A stretch of DNA of 64,000 nucleotides from UBA2336 sp964419145 (GTDB taxonomy: Bacteria > Bacteroidota > Bacteroidia > Cytophagales > Cyclobacteriaceae). Positions 34,001 to 43,857 of the stretch are shown here, piece after piece. Both the position numbers and the translations under genes were made by a program. Location: the NCBI GenBank assembly GCA_964419145.1, contig CAYQOM010000003.1, positions 310,001 through 374,000 of the forward strand. The letters run 5' to 3'. The number at the start of each line of letters is the position of its first letter. Position 1 is the stretch's first letter. The notes beneath the pieces were generated by a model that did not search any database, was not told the DNA's origin, and worked only from the letters and a program-made list of their open reading frames with translations.

Positions 34001-35334
34001 AAAACTCTTTACTCGCAATACTTCTACTGAGTGGACTTACCACATGTAAAAATCTGGAGGATGTTGAGCCTGCCAGTCGTTCAACCTTCATCAAGTTTTT
34101 TGAATATTCAAATGACCTTAGTGCTGCTTCACTTGAATTGATACCCGGTGGGTACGCAATTTTGGGTAATTCTGCATTTATTTCAACAGACACCTCCTAT
34201 CAACAAACCATTTTAATTGAAACCGATGAGCATGGTAACAGACTAGGGGGATATCACGATTTCCCGGGAGGCACGGGAAAATCGTTTAAACCCTTAATTA
34301 ACAATGGTTCAGTTTCAGCATATGTTATCGTGGGCGATAGTATTGCCCTAAACCCGCAGGAAGAACAAGCTGCAAATGTTTTGATTTCTTCCATGCGCGT
34401 GTTATTTGTTAATGCCAGCAGTTACACACCTATTCTCAACCGGTACATTTCTGACAATTCAAATGCCGTTATCAAAGCAGACTATCTAGGAAGTGCTGTT
34501 ACCGTTACCGAGAACAATATCATAGTGCTGGGCACCTATAAGGAAGGAACCCCGACCCAACAGGCGGAACCAGAAAAGCAAATGCTTTTTGTACTGAGTA
34601 ATAATGCCGCACGCGACAGTTCATGGTTCAAAACATATGACCTGCTGGATAATACATTTGTGAATTCAAAATCCATTCACTCCGTTAATGACAAGATTTT
34701 TTGGGCTACTTCTGTAGCCAATACACAGGGGGGCTTCACAACATCCTATTTGTACTTTCCGGTAATTACCGCAGAAGGTGGAATTAAGAATGCAACACCT
34801 GTTGGTCAAGGAGAAGATAAATTATTTATTCCCGCGGACTCATATCCGGCTGCTGTTAGCGCATTGGGATTCGGGCTCGTGGGCACTTACAGCCGTACAC
34901 CGGATGGTGAAAATGGAAATATTATGTTCATGCGATTTGATGCATCTGGTAACCCCATTGCGGGTAGTGATCGTTATTTTGATGGTATTCAATCTTTAAT
35001 TCCCGGCTCCGGCAATATCAACCGTGACGAATCCAGTATTGTTGATACTGGCGAAGCCATATGCGCTACAGCAGATGGAGGTTTTGTATTAGCCGGAACG
35101 ATAACCACCAATCCCCAAAAAGGGAACGGAGGAAAAGACATTCTTTTGATACGTATTACAGGCCAGGGCGAAATGTTGTGGGCAAAAACCTTTGGTGGAG
35201 CCGGTGACGAAACGATAAGTACTGTTCGGATAGCACCAGATGGAGGAATAGTATTGTGCGGAACCAATAATCTGGGGGGTTTTTCTTCCATTTTTTTAAT
35301 GAAAACTGACAAAAACGGAGAATTGAATAATTAA
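33997..35334 (+). CDS. Lipoprotein with propeller-like repeats
   Basis: 445 residues. Type II signal peptide with lipobox LTTC, cysteine near residue 17; threonine at -1 is less usual but tolerated. The mature part has repeated strands of the form GGFVLAGTI... and GGIVLCGTNN with GKDILLIRITGQGEMLWAKTF, typical of surface delta-60/Kelch-like propellers. It overlaps the barrel gene by four bases (ATGA) and ends five bases before the giant gene, so all three are translated together. Probably outer-membrane-anchored on either face. Confidence 0.78.
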   Translation: MKNSLLAILLLSGLTTCKNLEDVEPASRSTFIKFFEYSNDLSAASLELIPGGYAILGNSAFISTDTSYQQTILIETDEHGNRLGGYHDFPGGTGKSFKPLINNGSVSAYVIVGDSIALNPQEEQAANVLISSMRVLFVNASSYTPILNRYISDNSNAVIKADYLGSAVTVTENNIIVLGTYKEGTPTQQAEPEKQMLFVLSNNAARDSSWFKTYDLLDNTFVNSKSIHSVNDKIFWATSVANTQGGFTTSYLYFPVITAEGGIKNATPVGQGEDKLFIPADSYPAAVSALGFGLVGTYSRTPDGENGNIMFMRFDASGNPIAGSDRYFDGIQSLIPGSGNINRDESSIVDTGEAICATADGGFVLAGTITTNPQKGNGGKDILLIRITGQGEMLWAKTFGGAGDETISTVRIAPDGGIVLCGTNNLGGFSSIFLMKTDKNGELNN

Positions 35335-35339
35335 TCTTT

Positions 35340-38300
35340 ATGAAAAAAGTTTTTCGCAAATTCATTTTAACCGTCCCTCTCGTCTTTAGCACTCTTGTGC
35401 TTCTGCATGCACAAAATGCGCCTACCAGTTTTAGTGGCACTGCTACAGGCACTACCATTACCCTAACCTGGAATCCCGAAAATGCTGATCCCAACAATGC
35501 AGGGTACATTATCAGGGCAAGACGCACTCCTGGTGGCGCCTTTCCTACTATGCCCGGTTTCGGAGACCTGCCAATTTCAAATGATAACGACCTTACTGAC
35601 GGGGCTGGAATAATCCAAATTCCTGATGAAGATATTGCAGACTATAGTGGTTTCATCAATATTGCCACAGGCGCACAATATGACTTTGAAATATTTACTT
35701 ACGACAATAACTCCATCAGTTCGTCAGCATCTACTACTGTCTACACCTTAGCTACCGATCCCGGTGCATTTCCTGGTGTTTTTACATTTACAGCAACAGC
35801 AGCAGCAACACAAATAGACTTAGCCTTTACCAAGGCCAGTCTTTTACCCATGAATGCCCACGGTTACCTGGTGTTACGAAGAGCAGCAAACAATCCATCT
35901 CTTGGCGGTATTTCAGATGGAAATGCTCCAGGTGGAACTTACTTTTTGGCCACAATTACTGACTCCACAGCTACAAGTTATATCGACAATACTGCGTTAG
36001 GAGGCATTACCTATCACTATGCCCTGGTGCCCTTTAGAGTAGGGTTTAATGGAGCCACTCCTATCAATCAAACCTATAACTACGGTTCGCTTAGCACATT
36101 CCAAACGGCCACTATCCCACTAGAAACGACCATTGATGAAATTACAGGTGGAATTGCTGCTTCACCACTGGGAAGCAGTTCAACAGAACAAGCTATTCTG
36201 GGTTTCAGTATTATTTCAAACGGAGCACCAAACTTTACAGCCATTAACATTCAGGTTACCTCCAGTGCATTGAACAAATTTTCCAATGCGTACCTCTACC
36301 AATCTACAAATAATACTTTTGGTCCTGCCGACACCCCTGTTGGCAGCGTAACAGACAATCTGACTGGCACTGAAATTCAACTAAGTGGTTTCTCTGTAGC
36401 ATTGTCCTCATCACCACAATACTTTTTTATTGTGGTGGATGTTCAGGATACCGTCTCTGCATCTAGCCCAACCTTAACCCCCTCCTTTACAAATGCAAAC
36501 ATTAGTATTTCTGGAGGTGGAACAATAATCGTTAACGGATCACCCCTTACCGGAACAACATATTCGTTTGCCGATACTTCACCCCCGGAAGTATCAAGCT
36601 TAACACCACCTAACAATGCCACAAACATATCGGTACTCCTGAATACATTTACAGTCGTATTTAACGAACCTGTTGTTTTCATTGGCAATAGTTCGACAGA
36701 TTTGAGCAGAAGAATTGTGCTTTATGATGATGACTCAAATGTTAACCGCGATACCATTGAAGTAGCCGATATAAATGTGGCAGGCAACACAGTAACGTTT
36801 ACCACTACGTTTTCACTTCAGGATGATGAGAATTACGACATCATCATTGGCAATAACGTGTTTGAAGATGCCGCAGGAAATAACTTTGCCGGCCTTGCGG
36901 AAGATAGTTGGGATTTCGACACCGAATTAGCTCCGAACATCAGTAGCTTATCGGGTACTACTCGATGTGTTAATGATGTGTTAACGATTAATGGTCAACG
37001 ATTTACAGGCACAGGTGGATCGGGCAATACAAAACCTATTGTTCGGATCAATGGCTTTCAGGTACCCCCTGTTAACATTACGGTGTTTTCAAGCACCTCA
37101 ATAACCCTAACAGTTCCACCAGGAGCCTCAACAGGTAATGTGGTGGTGGAGAATGTCGACAACGGATTAACCAGTAATAATAGCGCGCTAACGGTTCATC
37201 CTGCCATGATTACTAACCTTACTGTTAATCCCGAAACATTAAGTCCTGCTCAAAACACAAGCGTTGATGTTGATATCCTGGGTACTCAGAGTAACTACAA
37301 TTACTGGCTTATTGCAAACTCAACCCCTGGCGGATATACACCAACTACACAAAATACTGCTGGAGGCGGTAATATAACGTTAACAACAACCCCTGCACTA
37401 TCCCAAATTGGTGATTATACATACAGAATTGAAGTCAGACGGACCGGTTGTACTACCCGAACCTTAGATCAAACACCGTTTACGCTTACTGTTGCATCAC
37501 TTGCTGTAAGTGTTAATGCTACTGATGTATCTGTTTGCGATGGGGAAAATACAATTCTTATAGCCTCGACTAGTGGTGGTACCGGTTTCTATCAATTTTC
37601 ATGGAGTGGTCCTAACGGTTTCTCCAGCAGCAGCTCGAGCCCGGAGGTAACTATGAACCTAACACCCACCAATGAAACGGGTTGGTATGTGTGTACACTT
37701 ACAGATAACTCTGCAAACGTGGCAAAGGATTCAGTTTTTATTACTGTAAATCCAGTACCAACAGCAAGTTTTGATCCTGCTCCAGGGGAAACAGTAGTCA
37801 GAACAAAGTATACAGTTGAAAACAGAGATTACCGATTATATGGATCCCCTGTGGGTGGGGTGTTTAGCGGACAAGGGGTTAAGCTAAAAAATGATGGCTT
37901 CTACTATTTCAATCCATTTGATGCTAATACTGGTAATCACCCTATCACATACACATTCACAAACGTGCAGGGTTGCTCAGCTCAAGATTCAGAAACCTTT
38001 GAGGTAACTAACACAGCCATAAATAATCTTGATGTAAGTTATTGCAGAAGTACAACATCTGATGGACCCCTTAGCCCCAATTCATCATTTCCAACATACC
38101 ACCCAACAACAAATCCAAGTGGCTGGCAATTTACACGACTTGTTTTTTACCGCCAACTAAGAAATTCACCATTCACTTATTGCATTGCAGATACCGCTCC
38201 AATATTTCCAAATTGCGGCTTACCTAATCCATTAACTGTAAACTCAACGATTTCTGTTCAAGACATTAGCCAGCTTCCTGGAGTAATGTTTAATCAACCT

Positions 38301-41171
38301 GTGTCTTACACCCTAAATCTTGATGTTATTAGAAACAATTATGGGTATTCTAGTGATAATTACTTTTATATACTTGCTTACGGTAGAAATACTTCAGGTG
38401 TAGAAACCTACGTTACCTTTCAGTATTTTGATGTATTTGATAATGGCCCTGTACCATCAATTGCTGGGATTAATGAGAATCAGAACATTTGCTCAGACTT
38501 CCCAACGATTACTCTCCAAGCTTCAGAACCCGGCTATACTGTAAACAACTTTTCAATTACTCCGGGAGGATTCTCAGCATCACTTTCAGGCACCAACAAC
38601 CGGGATTTTAATCCGGGTCATCCTGATTTTTTTTCAGGAACAATACCAGACGAGCGACCTTTAAGAATCACAATGGCTTATTCAGATTTCAACAATTGCC
38701 CGAACACCACCGTTAGAAACTTCAATTGGGTCAAAAAACCGCTTGGACCAATCGCGCCTGATGTGGAGTACTGCAAAATTTTGTCACCGCCTGGTGGACA
38801 GTTTACCATTAATGCTAGCCCCAATGGATCGGGAACCAATCCCTATTGGTATGAATTAGATCCTGTGCTAAATCCATCAACACCAATTTTGGACTCAATA
38901 AATTTCCAAGGATTTGTTGCCCCGGGAATTGATGGCCTTACTTCGCTTTCGAAGGATTTCTATGTGACCCAAAATTTTAAAGGCTGTGAGGGTGCAGTTA
39001 CAATTGTGACCCTAACCATAAATGAGGCTCCTGATGCTGAAATTACTACATCTATTGATGCACCAATTTGTGCAGACAGAACTTTTATTCTGTATGGACC
39101 AGAAGAGTCACCAGGAGTTGCTTATCCAAAATATGTATGGACATTTGGAGATGGAACCACAATTGAAGTCTTAAATGATAGCTCAGTATCTTACCAATAT
39201 CCACCCGGCAACGGTGGTGTTCCAAGAACCATTTCATTAACAGTTACCAATAGTAACAACTGCCAAAATGTAGACACCTATGCCACAACTGTTGGCATCA
39301 ACCCAATCCCGGAATTTTCATACAGTCTTATTTGTGATGGAGATGTAACAGAATTTAATGCAAGCTCAACAAATATTACCGTTAGCGAATATTCATGGGA
39401 TTTTGGAGATGGCACAATTATCCAGAGGGATACCCTATCTGAGCCTGCCCCTGAGGGTGGCACAATTGAAGATCCACATCATCAATACTTATCTCCAGGA
39501 GAATACCCTGTTACAGTGACTGCTTTTGCCCCTACAGGCTGCTTTGATTCAGTGCAACGAACTCTAACAGTATTGGAATACCTGACATTTACCACCGACA
39601 ATCCATACGATATGGGTGCACTCGATGGAGGAAGAGGATTTTGGACCGTGGAAGATATTGCCGGCAATACAACCTGGGAATTCGCCACTCCAAGTACTCC
39701 CATTATGGGTGGACATTTCAATTCCGCTGCCTGGGTAACGAATGCTAGTGGCCCATACGAAGCGGCTGAAAATTCTTACCTTAATAGCCCGTGTTTTGAT
39801 ATTTTTAATATTGATCGTCCAGTTATTACACTCGATTTTGTTCTTAATACAGAAAGTAATCGGGATGGTGTTGTTCTTGAATACAGTGAGGATGGCGGGA
39901 TAACCTGGCAATCATTAGGTGGCGTTAACTCCGGAATTAATTGGTTCAATACAACAGGCTTCTTTACAGGAAATATTGGCAATAGTCCTATCGGATGGTC
40001 TGATAATTCCTTCGATTTGGAGGACAATCCTAGTAGTGACACTCTGGCACAAGGTCGTAAAGCGCTGGATAATATCCCAGGACTAACAAGACTTGATCGC
40101 CAAAAACTCCGTCTACGTTTCGCCTTTCGAACCGATAACAACCGAGAGTTGGAAGGGTTTGCTTTCAATAATTTAAAAATTGAAACCCGAAATCGTATAA
40201 TCCTCCTCGAAAACTTTACCAACGAAAATGATCCAGCCTACATCGCAAACAATACTAAATTCATAAACAATTTCGACAACGCGATTTCTTCAGACGAAGC
40301 CGTGAAATTACAGTACCACGTTGGTTTTCCTCAACCCGATGGCCATTATGCTATCAATACAGCCGATCCATCAGCGCGGGCTGCATTTTACGGAATACCG
40401 CTAACCGATCAATACATTCCTTCAGGATTCATCGATGGAAAAACAGGTGGTAATTTTACCAATACCGGGTGGGTACTTAACGAGTATGGCAGACGTTCAT
40501 TAAAAGTATCACCTTACGAACTAACCGTGAGCTCACTCCCTTCAACTGATCCTACCTACCTGAAGTTCAATGTTGATGTAACTGCGCTTACCCGAATCTT
40601 CGCGTTTCAGCGGCCTGTCCTTCACATTGCCTTGGTAGAGAAAAAACCAGACGCAAATAACGATTTTGTGCTGCGAAAAATGATTCCGGACGCTGCAGGC
40701 CTAAAACTCCCCGCTCCAATGGATCAGGGTGAATCGGCAAATTTCATCGACAGCGTACGCCTGGATAACCCAACCATTAACCTAGATAGTATTGCCATTA
40801 TCGCCTTCATTCAGGATGAATTACCTCCACGCGAAGTGTATCAGGCAGCAATAGATCTCAACCCAACCAATTTACCTGATCAAAATTTAATAACGGGAAT
40901 TGAGGATAAAGATTTTGGTAATAAAATAAGTATCTACCCCAACCCCGCCAACCGCGAGGTTAATGTGGTGCTGCCGGAAAGAACGCTTACGCCTATTGTC
41001 CTAAACCTGATGGATGCCCACGGCCGCACGGTACATACCAATGGCTTTGCAACCGGGGAGCAACAGAAAACACTTGATACCAGCGAGCTGACCTCGGGAC
41101 TTTATATTTTGCAATTCAACACCCAGCAGGGTGTGGTGCGCAAAAAGGTGATGGTAGTGCACGAGAAGTAA
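35340..41171 (+). CDS. Giant T9SS-secreted multidomain protein
   Basis: 1943 residues with a signal peptide (ending LHAQ). Domains in order: fibronectin-III-like modules (about 25-270), a strand-rich region, an SbsA-type Ig module (SPPEVSSLTPPNNATNISV, about 415-525), an IPT/TIG-like module (about 535-620), Ig-like segments (about 720-830), two PKD modules (YVWTFGDGT near 1270; YSWDFGDGT near 1355), a degenerate Omp28-like domain (about 1620-1800) and a type A T9SS sorting domain (ISIYPNPANREVNV to the end, about 1865-1943). It is exported across the outer membrane by type IX secretion and probably retained on the cell surface. Start ATG 35340 is five bases after the lipoprotein stop. Confidence 0.92.
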   Translation: MKKVFRKFILTVPLVFSTLVLLHAQNAPTSFSGTATGTTITLTWNPENADPNNAGYIIRARRTPGGAFPTMPGFGDLPISNDNDLTDGAGIIQIPDEDIADYSGFINIATGAQYDFEIFTYDNNSISSSASTTVYTLATDPGAFPGVFTFTATAAATQIDLAFTKASLLPMNAHGYLVLRRAANNPSLGGISDGNAPGGTYFLATITDSTATSYIDNTALGGITYHYALVPFRVGFNGATPINQTYNYGSLSTFQTATIPLETTIDEITGGIAASPLGSSSTEQAILGFSIISNGAPNFTAINIQVTSSALNKFSNAYLYQSTNNTFGPADTPVGSVTDNLTGTEIQLSGFSVALSSSPQYFFIVVDVQDTVSASSPTLTPSFTNANISISGGGTIIVNGSPLTGTTYSFADTSPPEVSSLTPPNNATNISVLLNTFTVVFNEPVVFIGNSSTDLSRRIVLYDDDSNVNRDTIEVADINVAGNTVTFTTTFSLQDDENYDIIIGNNVFEDAAGNNFAGLAEDSWDFDTELAPNISSLSGTTRCVNDVLTINGQRFTGTGGSGNTKPIVRINGFQVPPVNITVFSSTSITLTVPPGASTGNVVVENVDNGLTSNNSALTVHPAMITNLTVNPETLSPAQNTSVDVDILGTQSNYNYWLIANSTPGGYTPTTQNTAGGGNITLTTTPALSQIGDYTYRIEVRRTGCTTRTLDQTPFTLTVASLAVSVNATDVSVCDGENTILIASTSGGTGFYQFSWSGPNGFSSSSSSPEVTMNLTPTNETGWYVCTLTDNSANVAKDSVFITVNPVPTASFDPAPGETVVRTKYTVENRDYRLYGSPVGGVFSGQGVKLKNDGFYYFNPFDANTGNHPITYTFTNVQGCSAQDSETFEVTNTAINNLDVSYCRSTTSDGPLSPNSSFPTYHPTTNPSGWQFTRLVFYRQLRNSPFTYCIADTAPIFPNCGLPNPLTVNSTISVQDISQLPGVMFNQPVSYTLNLDVIRNNYGYSSDNYFYILAYGRNTSGVETYVTFQYFDVFDNGPVPSIAGINENQNICSDFPTITLQASEPGYTVNNFSITPGGFSASLSGTNNRDFNPGHPDFFSGTIPDERPLRITMAYSDFNNCPNTTVRNFNWVKKPLGPIAPDVEYCKILSPPGGQFTINASPNGSGTNPYWYELDPVLNPSTPILDSINFQGFVAPGIDGLTSLSKDFYVTQNFKGCEGAVTIVTLTINEAPDAEITTSIDAPICADRTFILYGPEESPGVAYPKYVWTFGDGTTIEVLNDSSVSYQYPPGNGGVPRTISLTVTNSNNCQNVDTYATTVGINPIPEFSYSLICDGDVTEFNASSTNITVSEYSWDFGDGTIIQRDTLSEPAPEGGTIEDPHHQYLSPGEYPVTVTAFAPTGCFDSVQRTLTVLEYLTFTTDNPYDMGALDGGRGFWTVEDIAGNTTWEFATPSTPIMGGHFNSAAWVTNASGPYEAAENSYLNSPCFDIFNIDRPVITLDFVLNTESNRDGVVLEYSEDGGITWQSLGGVNSGINWFNTTGFFTGNIGNSPIGWSDNSFDLEDNPSSDTLAQGRKALDNIPGLTRLDRQKLRLRFAFRTDNNRELEGFAFNNLKIETRNRIILLENFTNENDPAYIANNTKFINNFDNAISSDEAVKLQYHVGFPQPDGHYAINTADPSARAAFYGIPLTDQYIPSGFIDGKTGGNFTNTGWVLNEYGRRSLKVSPYELTVSSLPSTDPTYLKFNVDVTALTRIFAFQRPVLHIALVEKKPDANNDFVLRKMIPDAAGLKLPAPMDQGESANFIDSVRLDNPTINLDSIAIIAFIQDELPPREVYQAAIDLNPTNLPDQNLITGIEDKDFGNKISIYPNPANREVNVVLPERTLTPIVLNLMDAHGRTVHTNGFATGEQQKTLDTSELTSGLYILQFNTQQGVVRKKVMVVHEK

Positions 41172-41199
41172 CCCGAAATAAATACAATGAAAACCTTAT

Positions 41200-41224
41200 A
41201 AATCCGGAATCCAATTCCGGATTT
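41200..41224 (+). terminator. Hairpin after the giant gene
   Basis: AAATCCGGAAT (41200-41210) and ATTCCGGATTT (41214-41224) form a perfect 11-bp stem around CCA. Only a short T run is inside the right arm, so strength is uncertain. It lies 29 bases after the stop of the last cluster gene and supports the cluster boundary. Confidence 0.7.
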
Positions 41225-41339
41225 GTAAACCCTCTTGGCAGTCAAGTATTTACATTTAAGTTTATCCGGTTAAAACACGGTTTGCCCGTTGCAGGTGTAC
41301 CCTACTTCCCCTATTTTTAACCCTCCAAAATCCCCTTGA

Positions 41340-42158
41340 ATGGAAATTTTCTTACATGCCGAAACCTGGCTTGCCCTGCTCACCCTCACCTTCTTTGAAA
41401 TTATACTAGGCGTTGATAACATCATCTTCATCTCCATTATCTCCAACCGGCTACCGGTGGAAATGCGTGCAAAAACACGCAATATGGGCCTTATGCTGGC
41501 CATGGGGGTGCGCATTGTACTGTTACTGGGCATTACCTGGGTAATTGGCTTTGTAGAACCCCTGTTCACCGTGGGTGATATTTTACCCGAATTCTTACAT
41601 CGGTTTGTAGACCCTGAACATGGATTCAGCGGCCGGGATATGATCCTCGGTTTTGGTGGACTTTTCCTCATTGCCAAGAGTACTCGCGAAATCAATCATG
41701 AAATAGAGGGCGAAGAAGATGAGGTTAATCCATCCATGAAACCCAAGGTGAATGTTTCGGGTATCATCCTCCAGATTATTCTTATCGACATCATCTTCTC
41801 CTTCGATTCTATTCTCACTGCCGTGGGCCTAACCAAGCAGGTAACGCTGATGATCATTGCCGTTATCATTTCCATTGGCATTATGATGGTTTTTGCCGGT
41901 AGAATCAGCGAGTTCATCAACAAGCATCCATCCATGGAAGTGTTGGCGCTCGGCTTTTTGATCCTGATCGGCTTTATGTTGTTCCTGGAAGGTCTTCACT
42001 ATGAGATTCCGAAGGGATACATCTATTTCGCTGTTGCCTTCTCATTGCTGATTGAAATGGTGAATATTCGCATTCGAAACCGGGAAAAACGAAAACGGGA
42101 GAAAGCCAAAGAAGAACGGAAAGCGAAAGAAGAAAAAATTAAAGAAACACATGCCTGA
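41340..42158 (+). CDS. TerC family integral membrane protein
   Basis: 272 residues with seven or so membrane helices. Family motifs: FFEIILGVDNIIFISII (conserved Asp in GVDN), and the second half-repeat IILIDIIFSFDSILTAVGL. These acidic residues inside the membrane are the mark of TerC-type proteins, implicated in metal-ion (manganese/calcium) export in bacteria. The tail (KREKAKEERKAKEEKIK) is charged and cytoplasmic. Its end overlaps the YfiT-like gene by 8 bases. Confidence 0.93.
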   Translation: MEIFLHAETWLALLTLTFFEIILGVDNIIFISIISNRLPVEMRAKTRNMGLMLAMGVRIVLLLGITWVIGFVEPLFTVGDILPEFLHRFVDPEHGFSGRDMILGFGGLFLIAKSTREINHEIEGEEDEVNPSMKPKVNVSGIILQIILIDIIFSFDSILTAVGLTKQVTLMIIAVIISIGIMMVFAGRISEFINKHPSMEVLALGFLILIGFMLFLEGLHYEIPKGYIYFAVAFSLLIEMVNIRIRNREKRKREKAKEERKAKEEKIKETHA

Positions 42159-42663
42159 TATCGATCGCCAATACCCGATTGGAAAATTTACCCCAAAGGA
42201 AACGTACACCGCAGACGAATTAACATCGCTGATCAGCACCATCGAAGCATTACCTGACAAGCTGGAGGAAATTTATAAATCATTAACACCACAACAACTG
42301 GATCAACCCTATCGCGCGGGTGGTTGGACGGCCCAGCAGGTAATTCATCACATTGCGGACAGCCACATGAACGCGTACATCCGCTGCAAATGGATGCTTA
42401 CCGAAGAAACGCCACTCATCAAAGCCTACAATGAAAAAGCCTGGGCCGAAACACCCGAGACAAAAACAGATGCCAACCTTTCTATTGAGTTGATCAAAGT
42501 CCTGCATAAAAAATGGGTCGTATTGCTTCGCTCCCTATCTGAAGCAGATTTAAAAAAATCATTCATCCATCCCGAAACGCAAAAACACGTTCGCTTCGAC
42601 AGGCTTGTTGCGTTGTATGCGTGGCATGGGGAGCACCATCTGGGGCATTTGAAGTTGATTTAG
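42151..42663 (+). CDS. YfiT-like DinB-superfamily protein
   Basis: 170 residues, DinB/YfiT four-helix fold. The probable metal site is formed by HHIADSHMN (residues about 66-74) and the C-terminal YAWHGEHHLGHL, which hold the three histidines. B. subtilis YfiT is a nickel/zinc-binding protein with bacillithiol-S-transferase relatives; the function here is unassigned. It overlaps the TerC gene and is likely co-transcribed. Confidence 0.88.
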   Translation: MPDIDRQYPIGKFTPKETYTADELTSLISTIEALPDKLEEIYKSLTPQQLDQPYRAGGWTAQQVIHHIADSHMNAYIRCKWMLTEETPLIKAYNEKAWAETPETKTDANLSIELIKVLHKKWVVLLRSLSEADLKKSFIHPETQKHVRFDRLVALYAWHGEHHLGHLKLI

Positions 42664-42697
42664 GATTTAGGATTTTAGATTCCAGATTGAAGATTTT

Positions 42698-43702
42698 ATG
42701 ACAACTGAAATTGCCTCGGGTCAAACTCCAAAATCGACAATCCAAAATCCAAAATTGAACTACACTCCTCCCTTTCTCCTATTCAATCCGCACCTGGAAA
42801 CCATGTACCCGGCCTTGGTCAGAAAGGTAAAACTTCAGCCGTATACACGTGAACGGATCACAACACCGGACAACGATTTTCTTGACCTCGATTGGTTGAA
42901 ACAAGGCTCGACTAAGTTGGTCATTATCTCACATGGACTGGAAGGCAACACACAGCGGGCTTATATAAAAGGAATGGCTCGTATTTTCTTTCAAAACAGT
43001 TTTGATGTGCTCACCTGGAACTATCGCGGTTGCAGCGAGGAAATGAATAAGCAATTGCGGTTTTATCACAGTGGCGCAACGGATGACTTGAACACGGTTG
43101 TTGAACACGCCTTAAGTCAGCAAATGCATCAGGAGATTTACCTGGTGGGCTTTAGCCTGGGTGGAAACCTGACGCTTAAATACCTTGGCGAAAGTCGTGC
43201 ACGCACACCACTGATTAAAAAAGCTGTTGCGTTTTCTGTTCCGGTTGATCTGCACACAAGCTGTTTGCAAATCTCCAAACCCGGCAACTGGGTATACTCC
43301 AATCGCTTCCTTAAAAGTTTAAAGAAGAAGGTACTTCAGAAAGCGCAATCGATAAAAGAACTGGATACACAAGGGATTGATCGCGTAAAAACACTGATGG
43401 AATTTGATGACCATTTCACCGGGCCGGTACACGGTTTTAAAAATGCACTCGACTACTACGAAAAATCCAGTGCGATAAAATACATGGCCGGCATTTCTGT
43501 GCCAACCCTGATGGTCAACGCTAAAAATGATCCCTTTCTGAGTCCGGAGTGTTTTCCTGTTGAACAATTCAGGCAGCATGATTTCATTCAGATCGAAACT
43601 CCGAAACATGGCGGGCATGTTGGCTTTGCACGATTTAATAGTGATAACATTTATTGGTCAGAGGAGCGTGCGTTGAGGTTTATTACGGACAATCAAACAT
43701 GA
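42698..43702 (+). CDS. YheT-like alpha/beta hydrolase
   Basis: 334 residues. The core matches YheT-type hydrolases: YTPPFLLFNPHLETMYP at the N-terminus, oxyanion loop SHGLEGNTQ, nucleophile elbow GFSLGGN (serine near residue 155), acid in NAKNDPFLS and histidine in HGGHVGF. The first ~20 residues come from DNA with A/T-rich repeats (AATCCAAAATCCAAAAT) and are not like the family, but no later Met allows the full domain. Substrate unknown. Confidence 0.87.
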   Translation: MTTEIASGQTPKSTIQNPKLNYTPPFLLFNPHLETMYPALVRKVKLQPYTRERITTPDNDFLDLDWLKQGSTKLVIISHGLEGNTQRAYIKGMARIFFQNSFDVLTWNYRGCSEEMNKQLRFYHSGATDDLNTVVEHALSQQMHQEIYLVGFSLGGNLTLKYLGESRARTPLIKKAVAFSVPVDLHTSCLQISKPGNWVYSNRFLKSLKKKVLQKAQSIKELDTQGIDRVKTLMEFDDHFTGPVHGFKNALDYYEKSSAIKYMAGISVPTLMVNAKNDPFLSPECFPVEQFRQHDFIQIETPKHGGHVGFARFNSDNIYWSEERALRFITDNQT

Positions 43703-43710
43703 CCGTTCCC

Positions 43711-43781
43711 TAGTCAGACTTCGACTTGCTCAGACTGACATAGAGGTTAATTGTCATGCTGAGCCCAGTCGAAGCATGACG
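43711..43781. repeat. Paired inverted intergenic repeats (CATGCTGAG...GTCGAAGCATG type)
   Basis: GTCATGCT (43753-43760) pairs with AGCATGAC (43773-43780) around GAGCCCAGTCGA. Upstream, 43711-43740 read on the minus strand is a diverged copy (GTCAGTCTGAGCAAGTCGAAGTCTGAC), itself an inverted repeat. These belong to a repeat type common between genes in many bacteria. The pair is oriented head to head, after the YheT-like gene. Confidence 0.72.
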
Positions 43782-43857
43782 AACTCCTCACCAACCTGCT
43801 TCGTATGACAGAACTGATCAAAAAGTATTAACTTGGAACATCTGTTTCTAATTCCCC

